This document shows positions 26,919 to 35,763 of a stretch of 64,000 nucleotides of DNA, piece by piece. Every line of letters starts with the position of its first letter. The stretch's first letter is position 1. Origin of the DNA: Hyphomonadaceae bacterium JAD_PAG50586_4 (GTDB lineage: Bacteria > Pseudomonadota > Alphaproteobacteria > Caulobacterales > Aquidulcibacteraceae). The translations under genes were made by a program, and so were the position numbers. The notes under the pieces were generated by a model. It was not told the origin of the DNA, searched no databases, and worked only from the letters and a program-made list of their open reading frames with translations. The stretch is taken from positions 1,817,501 to 1,881,500 of the forward strand of contig CP096134.1 of NCBI GenBank assembly GCA_023242925.1, given 5' to 3'.

Positions 26919-27662
26919 TCAAAACGGGATGGGCTTGGCGTCCCAGGCCAGAAATTGGCCCGATTGTTCGGGCGTCAATTCATCGATCACGCGCAACAGG
27001 TGCGCCGCGCTCGTGGGAGCGCTGAATAATTGCCCTGGGCGCACGGCTGCCTGAAAAGGGCGCGAAAGGCCAGTGTCAACTGTGCCGGGATGGAGCGTAG
27101 CGTAAATCGCGTGCTTGTTCTTTGTCGCCACTTCAATGGCGCAGGTGCGAATGAGTTGATTGAGCGCAGCTTTGGAGGCGCGGTAGCCGTGCCAGCCGCC
27201 CTGCCGATTGTCGGCGATCGAACCGACGCGCGCCGAGAGCGCGGCGAAAACGGACTTTCGCTGTCGCGGCAAAAACGGAGTTACGTGTTTTGCCACCAGC
27301 GCGGGACCGATAGCGTTAATGGCAAAGCAGCGCGCCAAGGCGTCGGCATTGAGTGCACGCATGGTTTTTTCCGGCGCCAGCGCATCATCGTGCAGCAGGC
27401 CGGTAGCGACGATGACGAGATCGAGCTCTTTGGAGCAAGCAGTAATTTCTTGAACGGCGATCGCGATTGATTTTTCGTCCTCGAGATCGAACGCGAAGGG
27501 CAAAAGTTTTGCGCCAGCGTCGGGCGTCACGCGCGAGCCGGCGTGGACAATAGCGCAATGGTCATCGGCCTGCAGCAACGCAACCAACGCTACGCCAATG
27601 CCGCCCGAGGCGCCGAACACAGCGGCGCGGTAATCCGGACCAAGTGAGGGGAGCGCGCTCAC
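26919..27662 (-). CDS. Short-chain dehydrogenase/reductase
   Basis: 247 residues. The nucleotide-binding motif is [10 protein letters not shown] near residue 18. The catalytic Ser lies in ALSARVGS and the YxxxK motif is [11 protein letters not shown]. The middle is close to the CsgA/C-factor-like SDR subgroup ([20 protein letters not shown]). Its ATG overlaps the stop of the DUF2256 gene, and SDR plus DUF2256 is a pairing seen in several proteobacteria. Substrate unknown. Confidence 0.88.
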   Translation of the reverse strand: MSALPSLGPDYRAAVFGASGGIGVALVALLQADDHCAIVHAGSRVTPDAGAKLLPFAFDLEDEKSIAIAVQEITACSKELDLVIVATGLLHDDALAPEKTMRALNADALARCFAINAIGPALVAKHVTPFLPRQRKSVFAALSARVGSIADNRQGGWHGYRASKAALNQLIRTCAIEVATKNKHAIYATLHPGTVDTGLSRPFQAAVRPGQLFSAPTSAAHLLRVIDELTPEQSGQFLAWDAKPIPF

Positions 27663-27871
27663 GTGGCGCGCGCTTTATGATTGCGCGCGTCCACCTGATT
27701 GGCAGTCCCTTCAGCTTTGGGTCCATTGCCGCTGCAGCGGCGCGAGCAATAGCGTACATGGGTCCAGTCGCGGGCCCATTTTTTGCGCCACGAAAAAGGT
27801 CTGGCGCACGCTGCGCATGTCTTTTGCGCCAGCTGCGCCTTGTCGGTCCGCTTGGCGTTCACAGTCTTCAT
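27659..27871 (-). CDS. DUF2256 zinc-binding small protein
   Basis: 70 residues. The family core is [20 protein letters not shown] followed by VRYCSRRC, giving a two-Cys plus two-Cys zinc site. Function is unknown; the family often co-occurs with photolyase/cryptochrome genes. Overlaps the SDR start (ATGA). Confidence 0.85.
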   Translation of the reverse strand: MKTVNAKRTDKAQLAQKTCAACARPFSWRKKWARDWTHVRYCSRRCSGNGPKAEGTANQVDARNHKARAT

Positions 27872-27881
27872 GGTGTGGACC

Positions 27882-28511
27882 TCACCGGCGAAGCGCGATC
27901 ATAACTTCGTTGCGCCGCGCCCAGGGCAGAGTCCAGGGCGGATCGTAGAAGGCGTAGCTCAGAGCGCCGTCCGCGGTCTCGCCGCGCGCTTCGATGTGGG
28001 CGCGCAAGGCGGCGGCGTGGCGATCGAGGTTGTCGCGCGTGGCAAGGCCGCTGAACCGCAGCACGGCGACACGGCGCGCTGCCTCTTCACGAAGGAGAAC
28101 GGCATCGTCGAGCGGCCGCGGCATGTCCGCTAGCTGCGAACCCGGCGGCATATAGAAGGTGACGATCCAGCCATCGCCAGAAGCGGCCTGCGCTACGGGC
28201 GCGGTCATCGCGATGCGTTCGCCGTCGAGTCTTTGAGTGACCGGAGCGGTCATGGCGATCTCGCGATTGGGTTCATTTGCGCCGAAGATGAAGCGCGCGA
28301 GGCGGCGAAATCCTTGATTGATCGCCTCGCCCCGTTCGCCTGCAACGCGGGTCTCGGCCACTACGGTCGGCGCATAATCGCGGATAGCGAACGGACCCTC
28401 CTCGTAGACGAGGCGCCATTGCGGTTCTTCAGCTGCGTGCGCCGCAGGAGCGCTCATGATCAATCCCAAAACGCCAAAGGCCATGCTGAGTAGAAGCCAA
28501 AATGATCTCAT
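27882..28511 (-). CDS. SOUL family haem-binding protein, secreted
   Basis: 209 residues. ATG 28511 gives a clear signal peptide ([19 protein letters not shown], cleavage after AHA). The SOUL domain follows: [45 protein letters not shown] twice-occurring MTAPV motif, and [15 protein letters not shown] at the end. These proteins bind tetrapyrroles or lipids. A truncated relative lies at 29840. Confidence 0.88.
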   Translation of the reverse strand: MRSFWLLLSMAFGVLGLIMSAPAAHAAEEPQWRLVYEEGPFAIRDYAPTVVAETRVAGERGEAINQGFRRLARFIFGANEPNREIAMTAPVTQRLDGERIAMTAPVAQAASGDGWIVTFYMPPGSQLADMPRPLDDAVLLREEAARRVAVLRFSGLATRDNLDRHAAALRAHIEARGETADGALSYAFYDPPWTLPWARRNEVMIALRR

Positions 28512-28944
28512 GACGTTGTTACGTGCGGGCGGAGCGATGGGATCATCGCCGCCTTGCCGCCGCCGCTGACGCACGAGGTGGAACTCTTCGGCCAACGCCG
28601 TTCAGGAGCGATCCTTCGACCGGCGTGTACGGGAACTTCAACTGCTCATTCTTTACTTCGGCCCATGGGGACGGACGTCCGAGGCCGTCGAGAATGTCTC
28701 GCATGTTCTGACCAATCGAACCGGCCGCTCCGTGTCGGTATGGAGAGGGCAAGGCCCGTGAGTGCTGAGGCGCAACGATTAACGCCGCCGTGATCTACCC
28801 GATTGGAGCGCACGTACTAACGTAAAAGGAAGTTGCCTTCACACTTCAACGAACCACCCCGGCAAGCGTTCACCATACGACAGAATGGTCGCGCCGCCGG
28901 TTTGAGTCTGTGTTTCAAAAGCAAAGTGCGTTGGGGATAATGCG
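28512..28944. other. Intergenic region without recognisable gene
   Basis: 433 bp between divergent SOUL and MipA genes. One minus-strand frame around 28570-28700 (GRPSPWAEVKNEQLKFPYTP) looks protein-like but has no start, no full domain and no recognised relative, so it may be a remnant. Promoters for both genes should lie here. I see no clear operator. Confidence 0.4.
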
Positions 28945-29760
28945 ATGAGATGTGCCGCCGCCGTTTTTCTTGCCGCTGTGGCGATAACTGGTCCCTCGGC
29001 CGCTCAGGAAGCAAGTGATGATGGTTGGCGCGTCACACTTGGTGCGGGCGGGCTCTATGCGCCGACATACGAGGGCGATGACGACTACAGACTTTCGCTT
29101 CTGCCCAATATTGAAGTGACCTACAGCGACGTCTTTTTTGCGTCGGTGCAGAATGGCGTCGGCTATCGTCTCATCAATACGCCAACTTTGCGGGCGGGCC
29201 CGATCGGCAGGATCAAGTTCTCGCGCAATGAAGACGGAGACCAGGCGTTTGCGGTCAGCGGCGAGGACACCAACGATCTTCGAGGGCTTGGCGATGTCGA
29301 CACCAGCGTCGAACTGGGCGCGTTTGTCGAGTATGAATTGGGTGAGGTCACCTTAAGCGCTGAGGCGCGCCAGGCCGTGTCGGGGCACGAAGGCTGGGTT
29401 GGCGATCTGGCCGCGCGGTGGTCAGGCCGCGGCGAGGTCTTGGGGCGCGGCGTGTCATGGTCAGTGGGGCCGCGCGCGCGTTTCGTCGGCGATGCTTATA
29501 ATGAGGCGTATTTTGGCGTGAACGCGGCTCAGGCGGCCGCCTCCGGTTTGCCGGTTTATGACGCTTCCGGTGGGCTCTATTCCTACGGGGCAGGTGCGAG
29601 CGTGATTGCCCCTTTGTCGAGCGACCGTAGCTGGGCGCTGGTTTTTGTCGCCGGCTATGATCGGCTAACCGGCGATGCGGGCGACAGTCCGCTCGTTCAA
29701 CAACGCGGCGATGATGACCAAGCCTCTCTCGGTCTGTTCATCGCTCGGCGCCTGCCGTGA
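28945..29760 (+). CDS. MipA/OmpV family outer-membrane protein
   Basis: 271 residues with a signal peptide (cleavage after PSAA-QE). It has the typical opening WRVTLGAGGLYAPTYEGDDDYRLSLLPNIEVTY and alternating beta-strand pattern to the C-terminal DDDQASLGLFIARRLP. The family forms outer-membrane barrels linked to murein or antibiotic transport. It probably stands alone. Confidence 0.88.
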   Translation: MRCAAAVFLAAVAITGPSAAQEASDDGWRVTLGAGGLYAPTYEGDDDYRLSLLPNIEVTYSDVFFASVQNGVGYRLINTPTLRAGPIGRIKFSRNEDGDQAFAVSGEDTNDLRGLGDVDTSVELGAFVEYELGEVTLSAEARQAVSGHEGWVGDLAARWSGRGEVLGRGVSWSVGPRARFVGDAYNEAYFGVNAAQAAASGLPVYDASGGLYSYGAGASVIAPLSSDRSWALVFVAGYDRLTGDAGDSPLVQQRGDDDQASLGLFIARRLP

Positions 29761-29839
29761 GCGCGCTGGCGTTTCTTTTTTATTGCTCTGAGCGGTGCAA
29801 GCCGATGTCTGGATTCGGTGGATGCCGGCCTTCGGACGC

Positions 29840-30118
29840 ATGAAAATTTTAGTGTTCGTCCTAATTTGCGCTTTGATCACGTTTGGGGGCTCGGCAATGG
29901 CCACTGAAGAGCCGGCCTTCAGCGTCGTAGTTCAAGAGCGCGAACTCGAAGTTCGGGATTTTTCGACGCTCATCGGCGCCGAAGTCGCTGTTACCGGCAG
30001 TCGTGGTGAGGCCGCTAACCCAATCTGGGCGTCTGTGTACGCGCTCAGGGGCGCTATATCGCGCGGAGCGCGACTAAGCGTGCTTGCGGTCCTTAGCAGC
30101 CCTAGGGTTCGGGGTTAG
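29840..30118 (+). pseudogene. Truncated SOUL-domain fragment
   Basis: 92 residues: a signal peptide (MKILVFVLICALITFGGSAMA) and the first ~40 residues of a SOUL domain (FSVVVQERELEVRDFSTLIGAEVAVTGSRGEAAN). Then the expected GFRxLAxYIFG segment is replaced by unrelated sequence to the stop at 30118. The other two frames do not continue the domain, so this is a truncation and not a simple indel. It appears to be a decayed paralogue of the 27882-28511 gene, separated from it by MipA. Confidence 0.65.
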
Positions 30119-30159
30119 AGGCCCTCAGCGGAAAGCGAATTTGTGAGTATGTCAGATTA

Positions 30160-31344
30160 ATGGAACCAGCGAGCGACCCCGCGCCGACGCCGCCTCCGGT
30201 TCATGACGGCGAGCATCGCTTCCTTTATGGACTGCGCCGTCGCGCAATCCTCGTTCTGTCGAACCGCGAGCAACGGCCTTTTGTTGTTGCGGCGGTATTG
30301 CTCTGCGCAGTTCTCATCATTGGAGGCGGTTGGTATTTTCTCCGCCCGCCGGAAATCGAAATCCTTGAGATAGAGCCGAGACCTGTCGAAATTGTTCTAT
30401 CGGTCGTTGGCCGGGTTCGACCCGAAAATCTGGTCGACGTCCGATCCCCGAATGCGGGGCAAGTCGTGCGCTTGTTTCGCGACGACGGTGATCGCGTTGC
30501 AGCTGGTGAACCGCTCGCCATCGTCCGCTCCACTGTTGAGCAAGCACAAGCTGACGCAGGCAGTGCGCGCGAGCGTGCGGCGCGCGCTGAGCTCACGCGA
30601 GCGCGGTTAGCTTATAACAGAACGCGCACCTTGTCGGATCGAGGCTTTGCCTCTGTGGCTGCGCTTGATGAGGCGCGTGCTGTGCTTCAATCCGCTGAAG
30701 CGGCCCTTGCCGCGGCATCCGCCGAGCGGCGCGCCGCTATAGCGCAAACCGGTGAGTTTACGATCCGCGCGCCGATGACGGGCATCGTGCTGGTGCGCCC
30801 AATAGACAATGGCCAGGTGATCTCTCCGGAGACAACTCTCTTTCAGCTTGGCTCGCGCGACGGCGTGGAGCTGCAGGCCGATGTCGATGAGGCTTATGCC
30901 GACGCGTTGAGCCCCGGCATGTCAGTACGCGCCGCGCTTTCGGGGTCGGACGAGATTTTTGCCGCGCGCATCACCGAAGTGTCGCCGCGTGTTGATCCAA
31001 CGACCGGTGGGCGTCTGATTAAACTTGCGCCTGGCGAAGAAATGAACATTCCACCTGGGCGATCAGTGGATATCACGATCATTGTCGCTCGCCGCGAAGC
31101 TGGAATTGTCGTGCCGCGACAGGCGGTGCTTAACGCGACCACGGAGCCGATGGTTTATGTCGTCGATGAGCGTGGCCTCGTGCGTGAACGGTCCATCGAG
31201 ATTGCCGATTGGCCGTCTCTGGGCGCAATCATCGACAGCGGTCTGGCGGAAGGCGACCGCGTCGTACTGGCGCCTGCGGAGACGAGGCCGTCTGTGCGCG
31301 TGCGCATTCGATTGCGGTCTAGTGCTTCAACGCCGGGGAGGTAG
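30160..31344 (+). CDS. Periplasmic adaptor of ABC efflux pump (HlyD/MacA family)
   Basis: 394 residues. One membrane segment (residues ~45-65) anchors it to the inner membrane. The biotinyl-lipoyl halves are RPENLVDVRSPNAGQVVRLF and FTIRAPMTGIVLV, separated by an Ala/Arg-rich coiled coil (residues ~120-185). Beta-barrel and membrane-proximal domains follow. The next two genes encode the matching permease and ATPase, so the three form a MacAB-like tripartite pump or a lipoprotein/peptide exporter. An outer-membrane partner is not adjacent. Confidence 0.9.
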   Translation: MEPASDPAPTPPPVHDGEHRFLYGLRRRAILVLSNREQRPFVVAAVLLCAVLIIGGGWYFLRPPEIEILEIEPRPVEIVLSVVGRVRPENLVDVRSPNAGQVVRLFRDDGDRVAAGEPLAIVRSTVEQAQADAGSARERAARAELTRARLAYNRTRTLSDRGFASVAALDEARAVLQSAEAALAAASAERRAAIAQTGEFTIRAPMTGIVLVRPIDNGQVISPETTLFQLGSRDGVELQADVDEAYADALSPGMSVRAALSGSDEIFAARITEVSPRVDPTTGGRLIKLAPGEEMNIPPGRSVDITIIVARREAGIVVPRQAVLNATTEPMVYVVDERGLVRERSIEIADWPSLGAIIDSGLAEGDRVVLAPAETRPSVRVRIRLRSSASTPGR

Positions 31345-31349
31345 GGCCC

Positions 31350-32555
31350 TTGTTCGCGTTGTCCGTTGCTCGCCGCTATCTCTTCTCCAACCCGTCCCAA
31401 ACCGCATTGTTGATCGCGGGCGTGGCGTTGGGCGTCACGGCCTTTGTCTTCATCACCGCTCTCATCCAAGGATTGGCGATACGTCTCACCGACGATGTGA
31501 CCGCCAATAGCGCCCACGTGTCGTTGGAGCCTCTGACCCGTGTTGCCCGCGTCTTGCCTAGTCCTGATGCGGACGTGGAATCTGTCGCTGTTGTCTCCAC
31601 GTTTCAGCGTCGTCAGATTCGGGCATGGGCCTCCACCGTCGAGCTGTTGCGCAGCCAGTCATCTGTCTTGGCCATCAGTCCGCAAATTTCAGGAAGTGCG
31701 TTCCTAGTAAAGGGCGAGGCGGTGGCGCCTGTCGCCGTGACGGCGATCGATCCGTCTGGCCTTGACGCCATCTCTCCAATTAGTACCGAGCTCGTCAGTG
31801 GCGATGCAAACCTTGGCGCTGACGGCATCTTGATCGGTGTGCGCTTGGCGGAAAATTTGGGTCTGTCAGCCGGCCAGCCGGTGCTGTTTCGAACCGATCG
31901 GGGCATCGATCGGCTGTTAACAGTTCGCGGTGTTTTCCAGACCGGTCTGCAAAGTCTTGATGAAAGGGTGGCCTATCTCTCAATCCAAACCGCGCGCCCA
32001 CTTTTCCGTCTGCCCGAAGGCGTGACCAACATTGAAATCAAGCTGATCGACCCCAATAGCGCACGCGAGTTCGCGGCGTTCTTGCATGAAGCCACTGGTC
32101 TTCGCGCGACATCGTGGCAGGAAAAGAACGCAAGCCTCGAAGGCGCTTTAACCGCCCAGGCACAGACCGGGACGCTTATCCAGTTATTTTCACTGATATC
32201 CGTTCTCATCGGCATTGCCAGCGCTCTCAGCCTCTCGGCCAATAGACGCCGAGGTGAAATCGGCATCATGCGCGCATTTGGCGTGTCGAGGAGGTTCATA
32301 GCCGCTGTCTTTGTCTGGCAGGGCTTGCTCATCGGCATGGTTGGCGCAGGGATAGGCTGCCTCAGCGGATTTGCCCTGTGCGCTTGGTTGGCGAGCTTGA
32401 CCAAGCCCGATGGAACTATGGCGTTGCCGATTGCGCCGGCCGAGGGCGGCTATGTCGCTGTGTTCTTGCTGACAACTTTGGGCGCCGTGTTGGCCTCCGT
32501 GATCCCAGCCCGATCAGCTGCGCGGCTCGATCCATTGGAGGCGATCCAGCAATGA
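31350..32555 (+). CDS. ABC transporter permease, FtsX/MacB family
   Basis: 401 residues with the four-helix FtsX plan: one segment near the N-terminus (FSNPSQTALLIAGVALGVTAFVFITAL), a large periplasmic domain (residues ~45-265) and three segments at the C-terminus ending VIPARSAARLDPLEAIQ. Start TTG 31350, 5 bp after the adaptor stop. TGA overlaps the ATPase ATG. Confidence 0.9.
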   Translation: MFALSVARRYLFSNPSQTALLIAGVALGVTAFVFITALIQGLAIRLTDDVTANSAHVSLEPLTRVARVLPSPDADVESVAVVSTFQRRQIRAWASTVELLRSQSSVLAISPQISGSAFLVKGEAVAPVAVTAIDPSGLDAISPISTELVSGDANLGADGILIGVRLAENLGLSAGQPVLFRTDRGIDRLLTVRGVFQTGLQSLDERVAYLSIQTARPLFRLPEGVTNIEIKLIDPNSAREFAAFLHEATGLRATSWQEKNASLEGALTAQAQTGTLIQLFSLISVLIGIASALSLSANRRRGEIGIMRAFGVSRRFIAAVFVWQGLLIGMVGAGIGCLSGFALCAWLASLTKPDGTMALPIAPAEGGYVAVFLLTTLGAVLASVIPARSAARLDPLEAIQQ

Positions 32556-33256
32556 GCGCCGTTCTTGATGTGCGCGAGATCCGCATGACGTTCCGCAACG
32601 GAGATGAGCTGACCGAGGTGCTCAAAGGCATCGACCTCGCGCTTGAGCCGGGCGAGTTGGCGGCCCTCTTGGGCGCTTCGGGTTCGGGGAAGTCCACGTT
32701 GCTATCGATTGTCGGCCTTCTGCTTCGGCCCACGACAGGAACGATCACAATCGCCGGTCAACGCGTTGAAGGCTTTTCGGACACCGAGAGCGCGCTGTTT
32801 CGCAATCAACGTCTCGGCTTTATTTTCCAGTTCCATCACCTGCTGCCCGACTTCACGGCCACTGAGAACGTGGCTTTTCCAGCAGCGGCGCCGGCGGGCG
32901 GCATCACCCCTTCGATGCGCCAAAGGGCACGCGAACTGCTTGCGCGGGTTGGCTTGTCGGACCGTATGGATTTTCCTGCGAGGCGCCTTTCAGGAGGACA
33001 AAAACAGCGCGTCGCCATTGCGCGTGCGCTCATGAACAAACCGGACTTGGTGCTCGCCGATGAGCCCACAGGAAGCCTTGATCGTATTGCCGCCGAGCAG
33101 GTTCTCGACTTGATGCGTGAGGTCAATCGTGAGGATGGAGCCACCTTTTTGATCTGCACGCACGATGAACATGTTGCTGCACGCTGCACCCGCCGCATCA
33201 CGCTGCAGGATGGTCACGTCGAGGGCAATGCTCAAGCCGAGAGCATCTCGAAGTAG
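32552..33256 (+). CDS. ABC transporter ATP-binding protein (MacB/LolD-like)
   Basis: 234 residues. Walker A GASGSGKST, signature LSGGQKQR, Walker B LVLADEP and the switch His in ICTHDEHVA are all intact. Small size and the ESALFRNQRLGFIFQFHHLLPDF region fit the LolD/MacB group that works with FtsX-type permeases. ATG 32552 overlaps the permease stop, confirming the operon. Confidence 0.94.
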   Translation: MSAVLDVREIRMTFRNGDELTEVLKGIDLALEPGELAALLGASGSGKSTLLSIVGLLLRPTTGTITIAGQRVEGFSDTESALFRNQRLGFIFQFHHLLPDFTATENVAFPAAAPAGGITPSMRQRARELLARVGLSDRMDFPARRLSGGQKQRVAIARALMNKPDLVLADEPTGSLDRIAAEQVLDLMREVNREDGATFLICTHDEHVAARCTRRITLQDGHVEGNAQAESISK

Positions 33257-33411
33257 ATCGCAGAAAGGACGGAAGGTTGAGGCACTGTGACCTGAATGAC
33301 CGATATCGGCGAGACCGCGCCGAATTGACGGGCAGGGTGCAAATGTCTTTGTTGGAGCGCCCCGCTCACCCGAATATTTTCGCCAATGGCGCGCCGTGAC
33401 CCGGCGATGGT

Positions 33412-33831
33412 ATGTGCGACAGCGGCGCACCAGTGTTCATCGAGTTTGCTTTCCCGGCGCGCGATCGAGAGAGTTCAATTGAAGCAAAGCGTTTGACGCG
33501 TGCGATGTCGCGCGTGTGTGAGGGGCTCTCAATTGCGCATGCGAGCCCACACGATCTGCGGCGCACTGGTCGCACCATGCTTACGAGCGAGCGCGTTGGC
33601 GTAAGCTATGAGGTCGCAGAGCGGGTCATTGCCCACCTCGTCGGATCGGCCGTCAGTCGGGTGTACGATCGCAACGAATATCTGCGGGAAAAACGCGCCG
33701 CGCTCGATGCGTGGGCGAATGAATTGGCGATGATCGTGGGCGAAGCGGGAGTCGGCGTCGCCGATGACGACAGCGCGTGCCGTGAGAGCTCAGCCCGGCG
33801 GCGAATCAAAGCTTGTGCGAAAAATTGCTAA
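33412..33831 (+). pseudogene. C-terminal fragment of a tyrosine recombinase (phage-type integrase)
   Basis: 139 residues covering only the end of an integrase catalytic domain: the Arg motif SPHDLRRTGRTML, the VAERVIAHLVGSAVSRVYDR region with candidate His and Tyr, and EYLREKRAALDAWANEL. The N-terminal arm-binding and core-binding domains are absent and not found in the 155 bp upstream. It marks an old integration site between the efflux operon and the catabolic cluster at 34-50 kb. No attachment repeat or tRNA is seen. Confidence 0.75.
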
Positions 33832-33924
33832 ATCTCGGCCGGTGATTTTACAGGGGCTTAGTGTTGTGTGCCAACCCGCGAGGCGTGCAGGCGACCGTCC
33901 TAGCGCGGCGCTTTGAGGTGCATG

Positions 33925-34413
33925 CTATGCGGCGCGCGCGCCACCTGGAACCCACATGGCGAGCCACTCAGCGGCGAGCGCCGGTTTCTCGGCGCCGGCG
34001 ACCTCGATTTCGGCTTGGATACGCGAAAGATAGCGGTCCTTGGCGTGGAGCTTGCGCTCTAGCAAACTGAAGCGCCCGCGGACTTTGCTGTTTACCGGGA
34101 CTGGCGCCACAAGTCGCACCTTGTCAAAGCCGTAATTGAGATAATGGCCAGTGTCGCGATCGGATGCTCTCGACATGGCGTCGTGGAGCAAGTGTGTCAG
34201 CAGCGAAATCGTCAGAAAGCCGAACGCGATTGTGTGCTGGTAGGGGCTATTGGCCCTGGCCCAATCCGGATCGACGTGCATCGGATCTGGATCCCGCGTC
34301 AGCGCGCCAAACTGGCTGATCATGTCCTGATCGATCTCGATCCAACGCGAAACGCCAATGCTGTCGCCAACAGCGTAAGCGGCGAACGGGTCGGTCTGAA
34401 TTTGCGCGGACAT
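33925..34413 (-). CDS. MaoC-like hydratase
   Basis: 162 residues, single hot-dog domain. The R-specific hydratase signature is present: FGALTRDPDPMHVDPDWARA (Asp and His dyad) followed by AFGFLTISLLTHLL. Likely hydrates trans-2-enoyl-CoA in the cytoplasm. Upstream it has a copy of the CTAG-N28-CTAG element shared with the acylase and TonB promoters (34428-34463), so it probably belongs to the same regulon. Confidence 0.9.
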   Translation of the reverse strand: MSAQIQTDPFAAYAVGDSIGVSRWIEIDQDMISQFGALTRDPDPMHVDPDWARANSPYQHTIAFGFLTISLLTHLLHDAMSRASDRDTGHYLNYGFDKVRLVAPVPVNSKVRGRFSLLERKLHAKDRYLSRIQAEIEVAGAEKPALAAEWLAMWVPGGARAA

Positions 34414-34427
34414 CGGGCTCTCGATTG

Positions 34428-34463
34428 CTAGCGGGCAGTAGTATTTTACTTAAATTGCGCTAG
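34428..34463. promoter_or_regulatory. CTAG-N28-CTAG element, copy A (maoC)
   Basis: CTAG at 34428-34431 and 34460-34463 with exactly 28 bp between. On the minus strand it reads AAAAGCTAG at one end, as in copies B and C, and shares an AAAA-rich centre and TG near the right end. It lies 15 bp before the maoC start codon. Probable operator. Confidence 0.6.
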
Positions 34464-34477
34464 CTTTTGTAAGGATG

Positions 34478-34873
34478 TCAAGGTCGCGGGCTGGCGCGTC
34501 GGGCGTCGGCATCCATGTAGACGAGCATTTCCGGTGCAATGAAGCCCGCGGCGGCGATGACCGTGCAGGTTGGGCGGACGCTCTCAAAGGCATCGAACTG
34601 AGCGCGCGCGATCTCATCGATGTGCTCGAAGCTGCGCACATAAATACGCAGCCGCACGACATCGCCAAGGCGAAAGCCGCCGTCTTCGAGCGCGTCCCGT
34701 ATACGCGCGATGCAGGCGCTGGCTTGCACGCCTGGCTCTCCCGGCCCGATGATCTCGCCCTCGGTGTCCACCGGAGCGCATCCGGATATCCAGGCGTCGT
34801 CGCCCATGGAAATCAGACGCGAGTACGCAAGCATCCGCGCATATGGCCCTTGAGCAGGAACTTTTGTGATCAA
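34478..34873 (-). CDS. RidA/YjgF family protein
   Basis: 131 residues from TTG 34873, which overlaps the tetR stop (TTGA), so it is coupled to the regulator. Family pattern: KVPAQGPYARMLAYSRLI ... WISGCAPVD, ASACIARIRDALEDGGFRLGDVVRLRIYV, then PTCTVIAAAGFIAPEMLVYMDADA. RidA proteins deaminate reactive enamines/imines; a conserved Arg in VVRLRIYV-type strand is followed by a degenerate C-terminal motif, so activity is uncertain. The longer upstream frame inside tetR is rejected. Confidence 0.85.
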   Translation of the reverse strand: MITKVPAQGPYARMLAYSRLISMGDDAWISGCAPVDTEGEIIGPGEPGVQASACIARIRDALEDGGFRLGDVVRLRIYVRSFEHIDEIARAQFDAFESVRPTCTVIAAAGFIAPEMLVYMDADARRASPRP

Positions 34874-35693
34874 TCTGCCGCTCTCTTTCGCGCGCTGCGC
34901 TTGGCGGGTGAGGAGGCGTGCGCGGCTGCCGCGAGACGAGGCGCCAGTGGCGGCGCTTCCGCCCGAGGCGGATCTGTACAATAAAGGGCGCGGTGCCAAA
35001 TCGTGGTGAGCGCCCGTGCGAGATCTTCATCGGTCGCTGCAAAGTCGGAGATGACCGCACTCAACTGCTCGTCACCATCGGCGAACAGTCGGCGGGTTAG
35101 ATCGTCCATCATGGCGCTCAGCGCTTCAACGATGAAGTGGACTTGGGCGTGTTCCCGCTCCGCGGTGGGAAAACGCCTTAGTACCGAGGCGGTAATGCGG
35201 CGATTCCATTCGTGGCTTTCGCGGGCGAACAAAGTCGCAAAGTCACCCTGCGCCTCGGAGAATTGCAGCAAGCAGCGCATCAGACCGGCATTGGCGCGCG
35301 CGGATCGAATCCATTGCAGGTTCGCATCAAACATAGCCTGAAATGGAGAGCGCGCAGCCGCCGATCCTGCGCGGTTCATGAATTCCTGCAGAAACTCAAC
35401 GAGGATCTCATGGACCAACGCCTCCTTGCTCTCGAAATAGAGGTAGAGCACCGGGGGGATATCTTGGCGCGCTTGCAGATGTCGGTGAGCTTCAGGTCGT
35501 GGTAGCCCACTTCGTTGAGCAGCTCGACGGTGCAGAGGCGTATTCGGTCGCGCGTTCTCTCGCCTTTGCGCCTTAATCCTCCGTCCTTTTGCTTCTTGGC
35601 GACCCAATCACGAAAGCTAACGGGCTCAATCGTCTCGGCGACAGATTTTTTCATGGCGGTTTCCGCAACGCTGGAGCTGCGTTGAACGGACAT
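34870..35693 (-). CDS. TetR family transcriptional regulator, 1-base deletion in a G/C run
   Basis: The N-terminal helix-turn-helix (RKGERTRDRIRLCTVELLNEVGYHDLKLTDICKRAKI) is in one frame. The rest (VLYLYFESKEALVHEILVEFLQEF and the ligand domain) is in another. Adding one base to the six-base run at 35453-35458 joins them as RAKISPPVLYLYFESKE, giving 274 residues. A basic Ala-rich C-terminal tail follows the ligand domain. It is divergent from the acylase gene, with a CTAG-N28-CTAG element between. It is the best candidate for the regulator of the 34-50 kb cluster. ATG 35693 is preferred since ATG 35720 would place the operator inside the gene. Confidence 0.87.
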
Positions 35694-35712
35694 TCTTGAC
35701 TCTCGATAAAAG

Positions 35713-35748
35713 CTAGTCAAGGATCAGAAAAAACATAGTGAACACTAG
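35713..35748. promoter_or_regulatory. CTAG-N28-CTAG element, copy B (tetR/acylase)
   Basis: CTAG at 35713-35716 and 35745-35748, 28 bp apart, in the divergent tetR-acylase region. The right half contains TAGTG-AA-CACTA, a perfect 5-bp inverted repeat typical of TetR operators. The segment CAGAAAAAACATAGTG is identical in copy C. Confidence 0.72.
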
Positions 35749-35763
35749 TAAAGGAATTGGCGC

